A stretch of DNA of 38,429 bases. It comes from an uncultured bacterium (GTDB taxonomy: Bacteria; Bacillota; Clostridia; Lachnospirales; Lachnospiraceae). Below the pieces are notes generated by a model. That model was not told where the DNA came from. It saw nothing but the letters and a program-made list of their open reading frames with translations, and searched no databases. This document shows, piece after piece, positions 7,812-15,527 of the stretch (within the stretch, counting starts at the first letter, position 1; each line of letters begins with the position of its first letter). Made by a program: the position numbers and the translations under genes. The stretch is taken from assembly GCA_905214855.1 (NCBI GenBank), contig CAJMNU010000003.1:1-38429 (forward strand). The letters run 5' to 3'.

Positions 7812-8552
7812 TTAAAGATTGTCATGGATTATCTCATGGATCTTTGGGATGAAAGAAGAGATTTTTTCCAAGGAGGTATTGACGATCAATTCTTCTGGGA
7901 AATGGATTTCTTCTAACAAGGCTATGGCAGCTTTGTGGTTTCCAATATCAGTAACTACATGGGCATCGCTTCCTATCAAAATGGAGACGCCAAACTGGGC
8001 ACAGAGAGGCAATAGGTTTAGATAGGCTTCTCTGGCATTTACTCTTGTGGAATTTGGATGAAGGGAACTGCTGTTGACTTCCAGAAGTTTATGACAGCTT
8101 TTGGCAGCTTCTACAATAGGGCGGTATTCCAATGGAAAACGCATATCATCTGGATGACCGATGATATTGACATATGGATTTTGTAGGGCATGGACAACAG
8201 CAGATGTATTTTGTGCTGTTGTGGTTTTCGCCGGATAGCATGGTTTGTGTATGCTGGCAATCACATAATCCAACTGTTTTAGGGTGTAATCAGAAAGATC
8301 TAGCTTTCCCTTTTCATCTATAATATTTACCTCACTTCCTAAGATTACAGGCATTCCCTTGTAGTTTCTTGGCACAACTTTTAAGTTCTTAAAATAGAGG
8401 GAAGAACAAGAACCGGGTACGCTGGGCGCATGGTCACTAGAACCAAAGAGTGAAAGTCCTTTCTGGTATGCCCCCTCAAACATCTCAAACAGAGTGTTGT
8501 ATGCATGTCCACTGGCAATAGTATGTGTGTGAAGATCTAAAATATCTTTCAT
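7812..8552 (-). CDS. PHP-domain phosphoesterase (YcdX-like)
   Basis: A cytoplasmic metal-dependent hydrolase of 246 residues with the PHP fold. Metal-binding motifs appear in order: DLHTHTIASGHA (H8, H10), SSDHAPS, LGSEVNI, ASIHKP, GHPDD and GSDAH. This set and the length match the trinuclear-zinc YcdX phosphatase group; the physiological substrate is not established for most members. I choose ATG 8552 because AAGGA at 8561-8565 is 8 nt upstream. The frame is open further upstream (to 8618), but that extension has no ribosome site and precedes the domain. An extended -10 promoter lies at 8695-8703. The LysR gene follows closely. Confidence 0.88.
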   Translation of the reverse strand: MKDILDLHTHTIASGHAYNTLFEMFEGAYQKGLSLFGSSDHAPSVPGSCSSLYFKNLKVVPRNYKGMPVILGSEVNIIDEKGKLDLSDYTLKQLDYVIASIHKPCYPAKTTTAQNTSAVVHALQNPYVNIIGHPDDMRFPLEYRPIVEAAKSCHKLLEVNSSSLHPNSTRVNAREAYLNLLPLCAQFGVSILIGSDAHVVTDIGNHKAAIALLEEIHFPEELIVNTSLEKISSFIPKIHEIIHDNL

Positions 8553-8694
8553 AAATAAACTCCTTTCTTGTGTCGTAGGCAGAAACCCACTGTCTAAAGG
8601 CAGTTTTACCTTAAACATTCATTTAATTAAAGTCCTTTACAGTCAGAAAAAATCCTATGTTCTGCTGTTTGGATCAATCTAACAGATCAGGTTT

Positions 8695-8703
8695 AGTATA
8701 CCA
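8695..8703 (-). promoter_or_regulatory. Extended -10 promoter upstream of the PHP gene
   Basis: On the minus strand TGG precedes TATACT (8695-8700). No good -35 is present at 17 bp. It faces away from the S1 gene promoter at 8753-8761. Confidence 0.5.
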
Positions 8704-8752
8704 CAGAAAAAGAAATTTTGTGAGGAAAAGGTAGCCTTGAATATGAAATTTA

Positions 8753-8761
8753 TGGTATGAT
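8753..8761 (+). promoter_or_regulatory. Extended -10 promoter upstream of the S1-domain gene
   Basis: TGG followed by TATGAT (8756-8761); the -35 is weak. The predicted start near 8768 leaves a leader of about 70 nt before ATG 8837, and makes a GTG start at 8783 unlikely. Confidence 0.5.
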
Positions 8762-8836
8762 AAAAAAAGGTATCAAAATCCAGTGGCAAGAACCAGACAG
8801 GAAAGATTGAAACATCAGAAAGGAGTGTTTGGTATT

Positions 8837-9799
8837 ATGTGTGAAGAAAAGGATGAAGTAGTAACAGATCAGGAGTCCACTGCAAATCCAGTATTGGAAG
8901 AGCATCCAGAGCCAGTAGAGACGATGGATGACTATAAAGAAGAACTGGAGGCATCTTTTAAGAAGATCCATGTGGGAGATATGTTGACTGGAACAGTTAT
9001 TGATGTGACAGAGGACAGAGTCATATTGGATCTGAAATATTATGCAGAAGGAATCATCAAAAAAGAGGATCTGAGTGGTGATCCAGATTATAATATGAGA
9101 GAATCCATTCAATTAGGAGAGGAGATCACAGCGACAGTGATCCGAATGGATGATGGAGAGGGAAATTTAGTTCTTTCTAAAAAAGAAGCCAACGATATTC
9201 TTGCATGGGATAAGTTGGAACAGATGATGGAAGAAAGGACTGTAGTAGCAGTTAAGATCCAGCAGATCGTGAATGGAGGCGCTGTTGCTTATCTGGAGGG
9301 GATCAGAGGTTTTATTCCGCTGTCCCGTCTGGACGCAGAGTATGTGGAACAGCCAGAAGAATGGGAAGGAAAGACTGTGGAAGTGACAGTGATCACGGCG
9401 GACAGAGACACAAAGAAGCTGGTACTTTCTGGAAGAGAGGCAGCAAGAGAGAAAAAGGAAACAGAAAAACGTAAAAAAATTGAAAAGTGTCAGGTAGGAG
9501 CGATCATGAATGGCGTGATAGAGTCCTTACAGGCATATGGCGCTTTTGTAGAGTTGGAGAATGGTCTTACAGGGCTTTTACATATCTCTCAGATCTGTGA
9601 TAAAAGACTTCGCCATCCAAAAGAAGTTTTGAAGGAAGGACAGGAAGTCAGGGTAAAGATTATTTCTATAACAGGTAATAAAATTGGACTCAGTATGAAA
9701 GAGCTGGAACAGGAAGAACCAGAAGAAGTGTTTGAGTATCATGAGACAGGGCAGGCTACGATGGGACTTGGTGAACTGTTTAAAAATTTCAAGTTTTAA
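8837..9799 (+). CDS. S1 RNA-binding domain protein (ribosomal protein S1-like)
   Basis: A 320-residue protein with three S1-type OB folds at about residues 46-116, 133-203 and 219-290. The third is the best conserved, with VGAIMNGVIESLQAYGAFVEL and GLTGLLHISQI. An acidic N-terminal region (1-45) and an acidic, glycine-containing tail flank them. Short three- to four-domain S1 proteins of Firmicutes bind mRNA and may associate with the 30S subunit, but many are not essential ribosomal proteins. ATG 8837 is chosen because AAAGGAG at 8819-8825 lies upstream. The frame extends upstream to a GTG at 8783 without a good site. It is followed after 139 bp by dtd. Confidence 0.85.
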   Translation: MCEEKDEVVTDQESTANPVLEEHPEPVETMDDYKEELEASFKKIHVGDMLTGTVIDVTEDRVILDLKYYAEGIIKKEDLSGDPDYNMRESIQLGEEITATVIRMDDGEGNLVLSKKEANDILAWDKLEQMMEERTVVAVKIQQIVNGGAVAYLEGIRGFIPLSRLDAEYVEQPEEWEGKTVEVTVITADRDTKKLVLSGREAAREKKETEKRKKIEKCQVGAIMNGVIESLQAYGAFVELENGLTGLLHISQICDKRLRHPKEVLKEGQEVRVKIISITGNKIGLSMKELEQEEPEEVFEYHETGQATMGLGELFKNFKF

Positions 9800-9938
9800 C
9801 TCATGCAGATTATTGCGTTTTGTTCCAAGAAGATCAGAAAAAAGAAGAAGGGAGTATGTTACTGAAAAACAAGCAACAGGATAAAAAAGAAAAAGGATTT
9901 TAAAGTGAAATCTAAGTTTTCAGTGACAGACTAAAAGA

Positions 9939-10385
9939 ATGAGAGTAGTGTTGCAGCGTGTCACACATGCAAAAGTGACAGTAGAAGATAAGGTGATCGG
10001 TTCTATACAGAAAGGATTCCTTATTCTGGTGGGTGTATCCAATACAGATACCAAAAATACAGTGGAGAAGATGGTAGATAAAATCAGTAAACTTCGTATT
10101 TTTGAGGATGAAAATGGAAAAACAAACCTGTCTTTGACAGATGTGGATGGAGAGGTTCTGGTGATCAGCCAATTTACTCTGTATGCGGATTGTCATAAAG
10201 GAAACCGTCCAAGTTTTATACAGGCAGGTGCTCCAGATATGGCAAAGGAATTATATGAGTATATGACAGAACTGTTTGTAAAAAGATTCCCCAAGACAGA
10301 ACATGGAGAGTTTGGAGCAGACATGAAAGTGGAACTTTTAAATGATGGACCATTTACTATTATGCTGGATAGTGATACACTGTAG
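9939..10385 (+). CDS. dtd: D-aminoacyl-tRNA deacylase
   Basis: A 148-residue protein matching DTD across its full length. It begins [13 protein letters not shown], has the cross-subunit SQFTLYAD motif at residues 77-84, KGNRPSF at 87-93, and the GP-containing NDGPFT near the C terminus. The enzyme removes D-amino acids (and glycine from tRNA-Ala) from mischarged tRNA, protecting translation in the cytoplasm. The ribosome site before ATG 9939 is weak, so translation may depend on transcription from upstream genes. It probably belongs to the same housekeeping run as the S1-domain gene. Confidence 0.95.
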   Translation: MRVVLQRVTHAKVTVEDKVIGSIQKGFLILVGVSNTDTKNTVEKMVDKISKLRIFEDENGKTNLSLTDVDGEVLVISQFTLYADCHKGNRPSFIQAGAPDMAKELYEYMTELFVKRFPKTEHGEFGADMKVELLNDGPFTIMLDSDTL

Positions 10386-10515
10386 ATGCTGGAAATAAAA
10401 CAGCCCCAAAACCGAAGGGAAAAAGCAAAAATTTAGGAAAGGAAAAGCTATTTAGATGATGGAAGATCATCTGATATGTACGCAATAGTGCATATTTTTG
10501 ATAGCAGAGAAGATA

Positions 10516-11916
10516 ATGAGCGAGAAAGAAAAGACAGCAGGTCAGAAACTGGAAGACAGCTTATTTTACACAATTCCGAATATTGCAAAAGAAGCACCAG
10601 AGCAGATGGAAGAAGCTGCCGCTTTTTGTGAAGGATACAAGAAGTTTCTGGATGCAGGAAAAACAGAGAGAGAATTTGTTACAGGAGCAATCGCATTGCT
10701 GAAAGAGCATGGTTATGTACCATTTGAATCAGGAAAAGCATATAAACCGGGCGATAAGGTATATATGGATAACAGAGGAAAAGCCCTGATCGCAACAACG
10801 ATTGGACAGAAGCCAATGGATGAAGGAATCCGTCTGAATATTGCACATATTGACTCTCCAAGACTGGATTTAAAGCCAATGCCGCTGTATGAGAAGGACA
10901 ATATGGCTCTTTTTAAAACCCATTATTATGGAGGAATCCGTAAATATCAGTGGACTACCGTTCCGCTTGCAATGCATGGCGTGATCATCAAAAATGATGG
11001 AGAGGTTGTAAACCTTAATATTGGTGAGAATGAAGGCGATCCATTATTCTGCATCACAGATCTTCTTCCGCACCTTTCCAGAGAGCAGAATGAGCGCAGT
11101 CTCAAAGATGGTATCAAGGGTGAAGAACTGAATATCGTAGTTGGTTCTCTTCCATATGTAGACGATCAGGTAAAAGAACCGGTAAAACTTATGGCAATGA
11201 AACTGCTTCATGACCGTTTAGGAATCACAGAGAAAGATTTCCTGAGAGCAGAGGTTGAATTTGTTCCAGCTTACAAAGCAAGTGATATCGGTCTGGACAG
11301 AAGTCTAGTAGGTGCATATGGTCAGGATGATAAAGTTTGTGCTTATACAGCATTGATGGCTGAAGTTGGAGAGGATGCTCCAACATGGACAACCATGACT
11401 GTTTTAGCAGATAAAGAGGAGATCGGTTCTGCTGGCAATACAGGTCTGAACTCTAATTTTGTAGAGTACTTTATCCAGTATCTGGCTGAATCTGCTAATG
11501 TAAATTATAAAGATGTTCTGGCTAACTCCATCTGTCTCTCCGCAGATGTAAATGCAGCATTTGATCCTACTTTCCCACAGGTTCATGAGCCAAAGAATGC
11601 ATGTTATCTGAATAAGGGATGTGTATTGACAAAATATACTGGTGCTGGCGGTAAGAGCGGTACAAATGATGCGAGTGCAGAACTCATGGCAAAAGTGATC
11701 AAAATCATGGATGATGCTGGTGTATATTGGCAGATTGGTGAGTTAGGAGCAGTAGATATGGGAGGCGGCGGCACTGTCGCAAGATATGTGGCTGAGTTCA
11801 ATATTGATGTAGTGGATCTGGGAGTTCCGATCCTTTCCATGCATTCTCCATTTGAGCTGGCTTCTAAGCTGGATATTTATAACACATATAAAGCATTTGC
11901 GGCATTTATTAAATAA
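10516..11916 (+). CDS. M18 family aminopeptidase
   Basis: A cytoplasmic zinc aminopeptidase of about 466 residues in the M18 (aspartyl aminopeptidase-like) family, which removes N-terminal residues from peptides, often acidic ones. Visible metal/catalytic motifs are NIAHIDSPRLDL (H111, D113), GQDDKVCAYTAL, DKEEIGSAGNTG, LSADVNAAFDP and the C-terminal MHSPFEL. It is full length. ATG 10516 is favoured over the in-frame TTG at 10498, although neither has a strong ribosome site. A terminator follows at 11990-12023. Confidence 0.9.
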   Translation: MSEKEKTAGQKLEDSLFYTIPNIAKEAPEQMEEAAAFCEGYKKFLDAGKTEREFVTGAIALLKEHGYVPFESGKAYKPGDKVYMDNRGKALIATTIGQKPMDEGIRLNIAHIDSPRLDLKPMPLYEKDNMALFKTHYYGGIRKYQWTTVPLAMHGVIIKNDGEVVNLNIGENEGDPLFCITDLLPHLSREQNERSLKDGIKGEELNIVVGSLPYVDDQVKEPVKLMAMKLLHDRLGITEKDFLRAEVEFVPAYKASDIGLDRSLVGAYGQDDKVCAYTALMAEVGEDAPTWTTMTVLADKEEIGSAGNTGLNSNFVEYFIQYLAESANVNYKDVLANSICLSADVNAAFDPTFPQVHEPKNACYLNKGCVLTKYTGAGGKSGTNDASAELMAKVIKIMDDAGVYWQIGELGAVDMGGGGTVARYVAEFNIDVVDLGVPILSMHSPFELASKLDIYNTYKAFAAFIK

Positions 11917-11939
11917 TGTCTTTGCATAAAAATAAGGGG

Positions 11940-11968
11940 TTTTCAATCCTTGGAAGATGTGGTATAAA
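11940..11968 (+). promoter_or_regulatory. Candidate promoter ahead of a hairpin leader
   Basis: TTTTCA (11940-11945), 17 bp, then TATAAA (11963-11968) with a TGG extended -10. The predicted start near 11975 is only about 15 nt before the terminator hairpin at 11990. Confidence 0.4.
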
Positions 11969-11989
11969 ATAATATAAAACTGTGAAAGG

Positions 11990-12023
11990 CAGGGAGATGC
12001 TGTACAGCGTCTTCCTGTTTTTT
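11990..12023 (+). terminator. Rho-independent terminator after the M18 gene
   Basis: A near-continuous stem (11990-12003 with 12004-12017, two wobble pairs, centred on GCTGTACAGC) is followed by six T residues. It ends the M18 transcript and may attenuate transcription into the lipoprotein gene. Confidence 0.85.
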
Positions 12024-12070
12024 AGAAGAGATTCAGCAATATAGAAAGGTGAAGGGTTAGAAGAAATTTT

Positions 12071-13162
12071 ATGAAGAAATGGATGAAATTCTGTATTTGT
12101 GGTATGGCAGCAGCTATGTTGATTTCAGGATGTGGAAAGAAGGCAGAAAATAAAGAGACAACAGCAGCAGAATCTACAACAGCAGCAGATACAGCAGGAA
12201 CAGAGGCAGCAAAAGAAGAGGTAAAAGGTGACGGTCTTTCTAAAATTGTCACTTTAGGTGAATATAAAGGGCTGGAAGTAGAAAAACCATCTACAGAGGT
12301 GACAGATGAGGAACTTCAGTCTCAGTTGGACAGTATTGTGGCAGCAAATCCAAACAGTGAGGAAGTGACAGATCGCCCTGTTCAGGATGGCGATATTGTA
12401 AATCTGACTTATGTAGGAAAAAAAGAAGATGGCACAGAGTTCGACAGCAATACCGTTGATCTTACGATTGGATCAGGTCAGTTTATCGATGGATTTGAGG
12501 AAGGACTGATCGGGGCAGAACTTGGTTCTGAAGTAACATTGAACCTGACATTTCCGGAAGGATATTTTGAAGAGAGCCTGTCTGGTCAGCCAGCAGTTTT
12601 TGACGTTACTATCAATAAGATTACTGTAGAGACAGAGGCAACACTTGATGATGCATTTGTGAACCGTATCACAGATGGTGAATATACGACTGCAGATGAA
12701 TACCGCCAGTTTATCAAGGACAGCATGACAGAACAGAAAGAAAATATGGCAAAAGAAGATATGTTCTATAATATTCTGGAGCAGATCGCAACAGCCAGTG
12801 AATTTGATGTGACAGAAGCAGATTTAAATGCAAAGAAAGCAGAGATCCAAGATTATTACAATACAATGGCTTCTATGTATGGAATTACAGTGGAGATGAT
12901 GACAGGAAAGACAACAGAAGAGATTGAGACTATTGTAAATGACAGTGCAAAGCAGACGATTGAGTGGAATCTGATTCTGAAAGAAGTTGCAAATAAGGAA
13001 AATCTGGCTTTGCAGGATGAGGACTACGAGGAAATTGCAAAGTCCTATGGCTATGAAACCGCAGAAGAGATGAAGGCAGTGATCCCAGAATCCAATATTG
13101 AGGAAGCTCTTCTGATCGATAAGGTAAGTCCAGTTCTGATCGAGTATGCAGTGGTCAAATAA
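12071..13162 (+). CDS. Surface lipoprotein with trigger-factor-like PPIase and chaperone domains
   Basis: A 363-residue predicted lipoprotein. The lipobox is LISGC (Cys21), and a threonine/alanine/glutamate-rich linker spans residues 28-52. The rest resembles trigger factor without its ribosome-binding tail: a segment beginning YKGLEVEKPSTEVTDEEL, an FKBP-type peptidyl-prolyl isomerase domain (about 95-175, VQDGDIVNLTYVGKKEDGTEF, FIDGFEEGL, FPEGY) and a helical C-terminal domain (about 190-350) like the trigger factor chaperone arms. It would act outside the membrane, probably folding exported proteins, as PrsA does with a different isomerase fold. The ribosome site is poor. No signature glycine/phenylalanine ribosome-docking motif is present. 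Function is inference from domains. Confidence 0.85.
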   Translation: MKKWMKFCICGMAAAMLISGCGKKAENKETTAAESTTAADTAGTEAAKEEVKGDGLSKIVTLGEYKGLEVEKPSTEVTDEELQSQLDSIVAANPNSEEVTDRPVQDGDIVNLTYVGKKEDGTEFDSNTVDLTIGSGQFIDGFEEGLIGAELGSEVTLNLTFPEGYFEESLSGQPAVFDVTINKITVETEATLDDAFVNRITDGEYTTADEYRQFIKDSMTEQKENMAKEDMFYNILEQIATASEFDVTEADLNAKKAEIQDYYNTMASMYGITVEMMTGKTTEEIETIVNDSAKQTIEWNLILKEVANKENLALQDEDYEEIAKSYGYETAEEMKAVIPESNIEEALLIDKVSPVLIEYAVVK

Positions 13163-13257
13163 AAACGAACATAGAACCAAACACAGAATGAGTTTTGGAA
13201 TGAAATAAAAAATGAAGTACAAAACAATAAAAATATTCTCAAAGGAGGAATCGGAAA

Positions 13258-13845
13258 ATGCAGTTATTAGAAGAGCGCATCCGCAAGGATGGCGTGGTAA
13301 GAGCAGGAAATGTACTGAAAGTAGACCGCTTTTTAAATCACCAGATGGATATTAAACTTTTTGTCGAGATTGGAAAAGAGTTTAAGAAACGTTTTGCAGA
13401 TGTGGAGGTCAACAAAATCTTGACAATTGAGGCATCTGGCATCGGTATTGCATGTATTGTAGCACAGTATTTTGATGTACCTGTAGTTTTTGCAAAAAAG
13501 ACACAGACAAAGAACATAGCCGGAGATGTGTATACGACAAAGGTAGAGTCTTTTACACATGGACGAGTATATGACATTATCGTATCAAAAGAATTCCTTG
13601 GAAAAGGAGATAAGGTTCTTTTGATCGATGATTTCCTTGCCAATGGAAAAGCTCTTGAAGGACTGGCAAAACTGGTAAAAGATTCTGGTGCGGAACTGGT
13701 GGGCGCTGGTATTGTGATCGAAAAAGGTTTCCAGCAGGGCGGAGATCTGCTTCGCAAGGAAGGCGTGCGCTTAGAGTCCCTTGCGATCGTGGACAGCATG
13801 AACGATGAGACAGGTGAGATTGTATTTCGTGGAGATAACGAATGA
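13258..13845 (+). CDS. xpt: Xanthine phosphoribosyltransferase
   Basis: A 195-residue type I phosphoribosyltransferase that converts xanthine and PRPP to XMP in purine salvage. The full protein matches Xpt: it begins [12 protein letters not shown], has [11 protein letters not shown], and carries the PRPP-binding motif [13 protein letters not shown] near residues 121-133. The start ATG 13258 follows AAAGGAGG. Unlike Bacillus xpt, the 95-bp upstream gap shows no purine riboswitch. It overlaps the following HAD gene by 4 nt (ATGA), indicating translational coupling. Confidence 0.95.
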   Translation: MQLLEERIRKDGVVRAGNVLKVDRFLNHQMDIKLFVEIGKEFKKRFADVEVNKILTIEASGIGIACIVAQYFDVPVVFAKKTQTKNIAGDVYTTKVESFTHGRVYDIIVSKEFLGKGDKVLLIDDFLANGKALEGLAKLVKDSGAELVGAGIVIEKGFQQGGDLLRKEGVRLESLAIVDSMNDETGEIVFRGDNE

Positions 13846-14630
13846 GAAAGAAAGCATTATTTTTTGATGTAGATGGAACTTTGCTGAGTGAGATCACTCA
13901 TAAAGTTCCCCAAAGTGCTTTGTGTGCGATCCAGAAAGCAAGAGCGTGTGGACACATGACATTTGTGAATTCAGGGAGAGAGACCTGTATCCTGAATGAG
14001 ATCCGCAGTATGATCGATATGGACGGATATCTTTGCGGATGTGGAACTCAGTTGATCGTACATGGAGAGACGGTATACGAACATAGACTTTCACCTGAAA
14101 TCTGCCATTTTGTGGCAGAGTGTGCCAAAAAGTATGATGTCTGTGCTGTATTGGAAGCACAGGATTGCTTTTTCTTCCCCGAAAGCCCATGCAGAATAGA
14201 AAAAGTGGAGACAGTAAGGGCTTCCATCACAAGACAAAATCCAAATGCAGTGCGTAATATCACAGATCAGTCTGTATTTGACAAATTTTGTGTCTGGGTT
14301 GATGAAAAGAGTGATATGTCTGGTTTCAGAAAAGAAATTGAAACACTGTTTACTGTGATCGACCGTGGGAATGGCATGTTTGAATGTGTGCCGTTAGGTC
14401 ACTCCAAAGCGACTGCGATTGACAGGATTTTGGAGATGTATCAGATCAGACGGGAAGATGCATATGTGTTTGGCGACAGCACAAATGATCTGGCAATGTT
14501 TGAGGCAGTGCCAAATGCGATCTTGATGGGAAAACATGATAAGGAATTAGAGCCATATGCCTCATTTATCACAAAAGATGTGGAAGATGATGGTGTAGCA
14601 TATGCGATGGAGCAGCTTGGCATCATTTAA
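13842..14630 (+). CDS. HAD superfamily hydrolase, Cof/class IIB type
   Basis: A 262-residue phosphatase of the Cof-type HAD group. Motif I is FFDVDGTLL (nucleophile aspartate, residues 8-16), motif II is NSGR, motif III includes [12 protein letters not shown], and motif IV is [12 protein letters not shown]. The C2B cap lies between motifs II and III. Such enzymes dephosphorylate small sugar phosphates or nucleotide-related compounds in the cytoplasm. The start overlaps the xpt stop by 4 nt, so a role linked to nucleotide metabolism is plausible but unproven. A strong terminator follows. Confidence 0.92.
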   Translation: MRKKALFFDVDGTLLSEITHKVPQSALCAIQKARACGHMTFVNSGRETCILNEIRSMIDMDGYLCGCGTQLIVHGETVYEHRLSPEICHFVAECAKKYDVCAVLEAQDCFFFPESPCRIEKVETVRASITRQNPNAVRNITDQSVFDKFCVWVDEKSDMSGFRKEIETLFTVIDRGNGMFECVPLGHSKATAIDRILEMYQIRREDAYVFGDSTNDLAMFEAVPNAILMGKHDKELEPYASFITKDVEDDGVAYAMEQLGII

Positions 14631-14645
14631 AGATTGTTTTTAAAG

Positions 14646-14705
14646 AAACTGCTGTACAGAGAAGGGGAAAAGTTGATTTCCTGCTATTCTGTACAGCAGT
14701 TTTTT
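14646..14705 (+). terminator. Rho-independent terminator of the xpt-HAD operon
   Basis: A perfect 15-bp stem (14646-14660 with 14688-14702) with a 27-nt loop runs into T residues at 14700-14705. The convergent lipoprotein gene may share it from the other side. Confidence 0.88.
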
Positions 14706-14752
14706 AATACATTGTTTTCTTTTTCTTATTCTTTTGTTACCCATTAGAATCT

Positions 14753-15316
14753 TTATGGTTTGTCATGGGGAGTAGTCATAGAGCGAATGTTTTCTTTTGA
14801 ACTAAAAGTGGTATTTGTCACACCATTTTCTTTATTTTGTGTGACAGTCAGTTCAAAATCATGAATCTCAGGTGTGGCATCAGGGGTATCAGGAGTCACA
14901 TCGAATGAAACATGAATAACATTTTCCTTTAAAATAAGGTCATCTTCTGGTCGGTAAGTGGCAAACACACTAGAAGCAAGAATAACCGTATGAACCACAT
15001 CGTTCTGGTCTACGATAAATAAGGTGGAAGAAGAACCGTTTTTTTGATTTTGAGCAATCGCAGCGAAAAGGATGGGGGCGGTTGTCTCATCTCCCAAAAC
15101 AGAATCAAGCAGAATAAAGTCTGGATATATTTCGGAGAAGTTCTTTATAAAGTCTTGTTCCCATTCTTCTATATTTTCCTGAATTGGAGCAGAGGAAGAG
15201 GCAGGGGAACTGGATTGTACAGAACTTGGGGAATTACAGGCATATAAAAAAGAAGAGATACAAAGTATTCCAAGAGAAAATGGTAAGGTTTTGTGGAACT
15301 GCTTGAGATGCTTCAT
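14753..15316 (-). CDS. Small lipoprotein of unknown function
   Basis: I do not recognise this family. The 187-residue product has a signal peptide with lipobox FLYAC (Cys27), then a serine/proline/glutamine linker (about 28-50). A compact domain follows with ILLDSVLGDETTAPILFAAIA and FIVDQNDVVHTVILASSVFATYRPEDDL, which look like alternating beta strands. A proline- and aspartate-rich stretch and a serine/threonine-rich tail close the protein. It should be membrane-anchored on the outer surface. The start ATG 15316 has an excellent AAGGAGG at 15324-15330. Both flanking genes point away from or toward it, so it is transcribed alone. Confidence 0.75.
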   Translation of the reverse strand: MKHLKQFHKTLPFSLGILCISSFLYACNSPSSVQSSSPASSSAPIQENIEEWEQDFIKNFSEIYPDFILLDSVLGDETTAPILFAAIAQNQKNGSSSTLFIVDQNDVVHTVILASSVFATYRPEDDLILKENVIHVSFDVTPDTPDATPEIHDFELTVTQNKENGVTNTTFSSKENIRSMTTPHDKP

Positions 15317-15338
15317 AGAAAGACCTCCTTTTTGCTTT

Positions 15339-15347
15339 ATTGTACCA
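15339..15347 (-). promoter_or_regulatory. Extended -10 promoter of the small lipoprotein gene
   Basis: On the minus strand TGG precedes TACAAT (15339-15344). The predicted start is only about 16 nt from the ATG, giving a very short leader that just covers the ribosome site. No clear -35. Confidence 0.45.
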
Positions 15348-15411
15348 TAGATTTATATAGAGAGATAGTAGCTGTAAATTAAGAAAAACATAAAAAGGTT
15401 TTCAGTGTGTT

Positions 15412-15420
15412 TGCTATAAT
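15412..15420 (+). promoter_or_regulatory. Extended -10 promoter of the wall-binding repeat protein
   Basis: TGC precedes a perfect TATAAT (15415-15420). The -35 region is not recognisable. The leader is about 100 nt. Confidence 0.55.
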
Positions 15421-15527
15421 GTACTAAAAATAGGTTGTAAAAATTGCGATAAAGCGTGACAATGAATGTATAGTGATTGGAAATGATTCTTTCATGGAGA
15501 GGAATTTACAACTAAGGAGGTGGCTGA

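Noticed and set aside
8783..8836. GTG start giving an 18-residue extension of the S1-domain protein
   Set aside because: It would lie only about 15 nt from the predicted transcription start with no suitable ribosome site, while ATG 8837 has AAAGGAG upstream.
9856..9903. A 15-codon ORF between the S1-domain gene and dtd
   Set aside because: The GGGAG is only 1 nt from the ATG, and the lysine-rich product looks like chance translation of A-rich DNA.
13163..13257. Purine riboswitch upstream of xpt
   Set aside because: The 95-bp gap lacks the conserved three-way junction core and a terminator hairpin.
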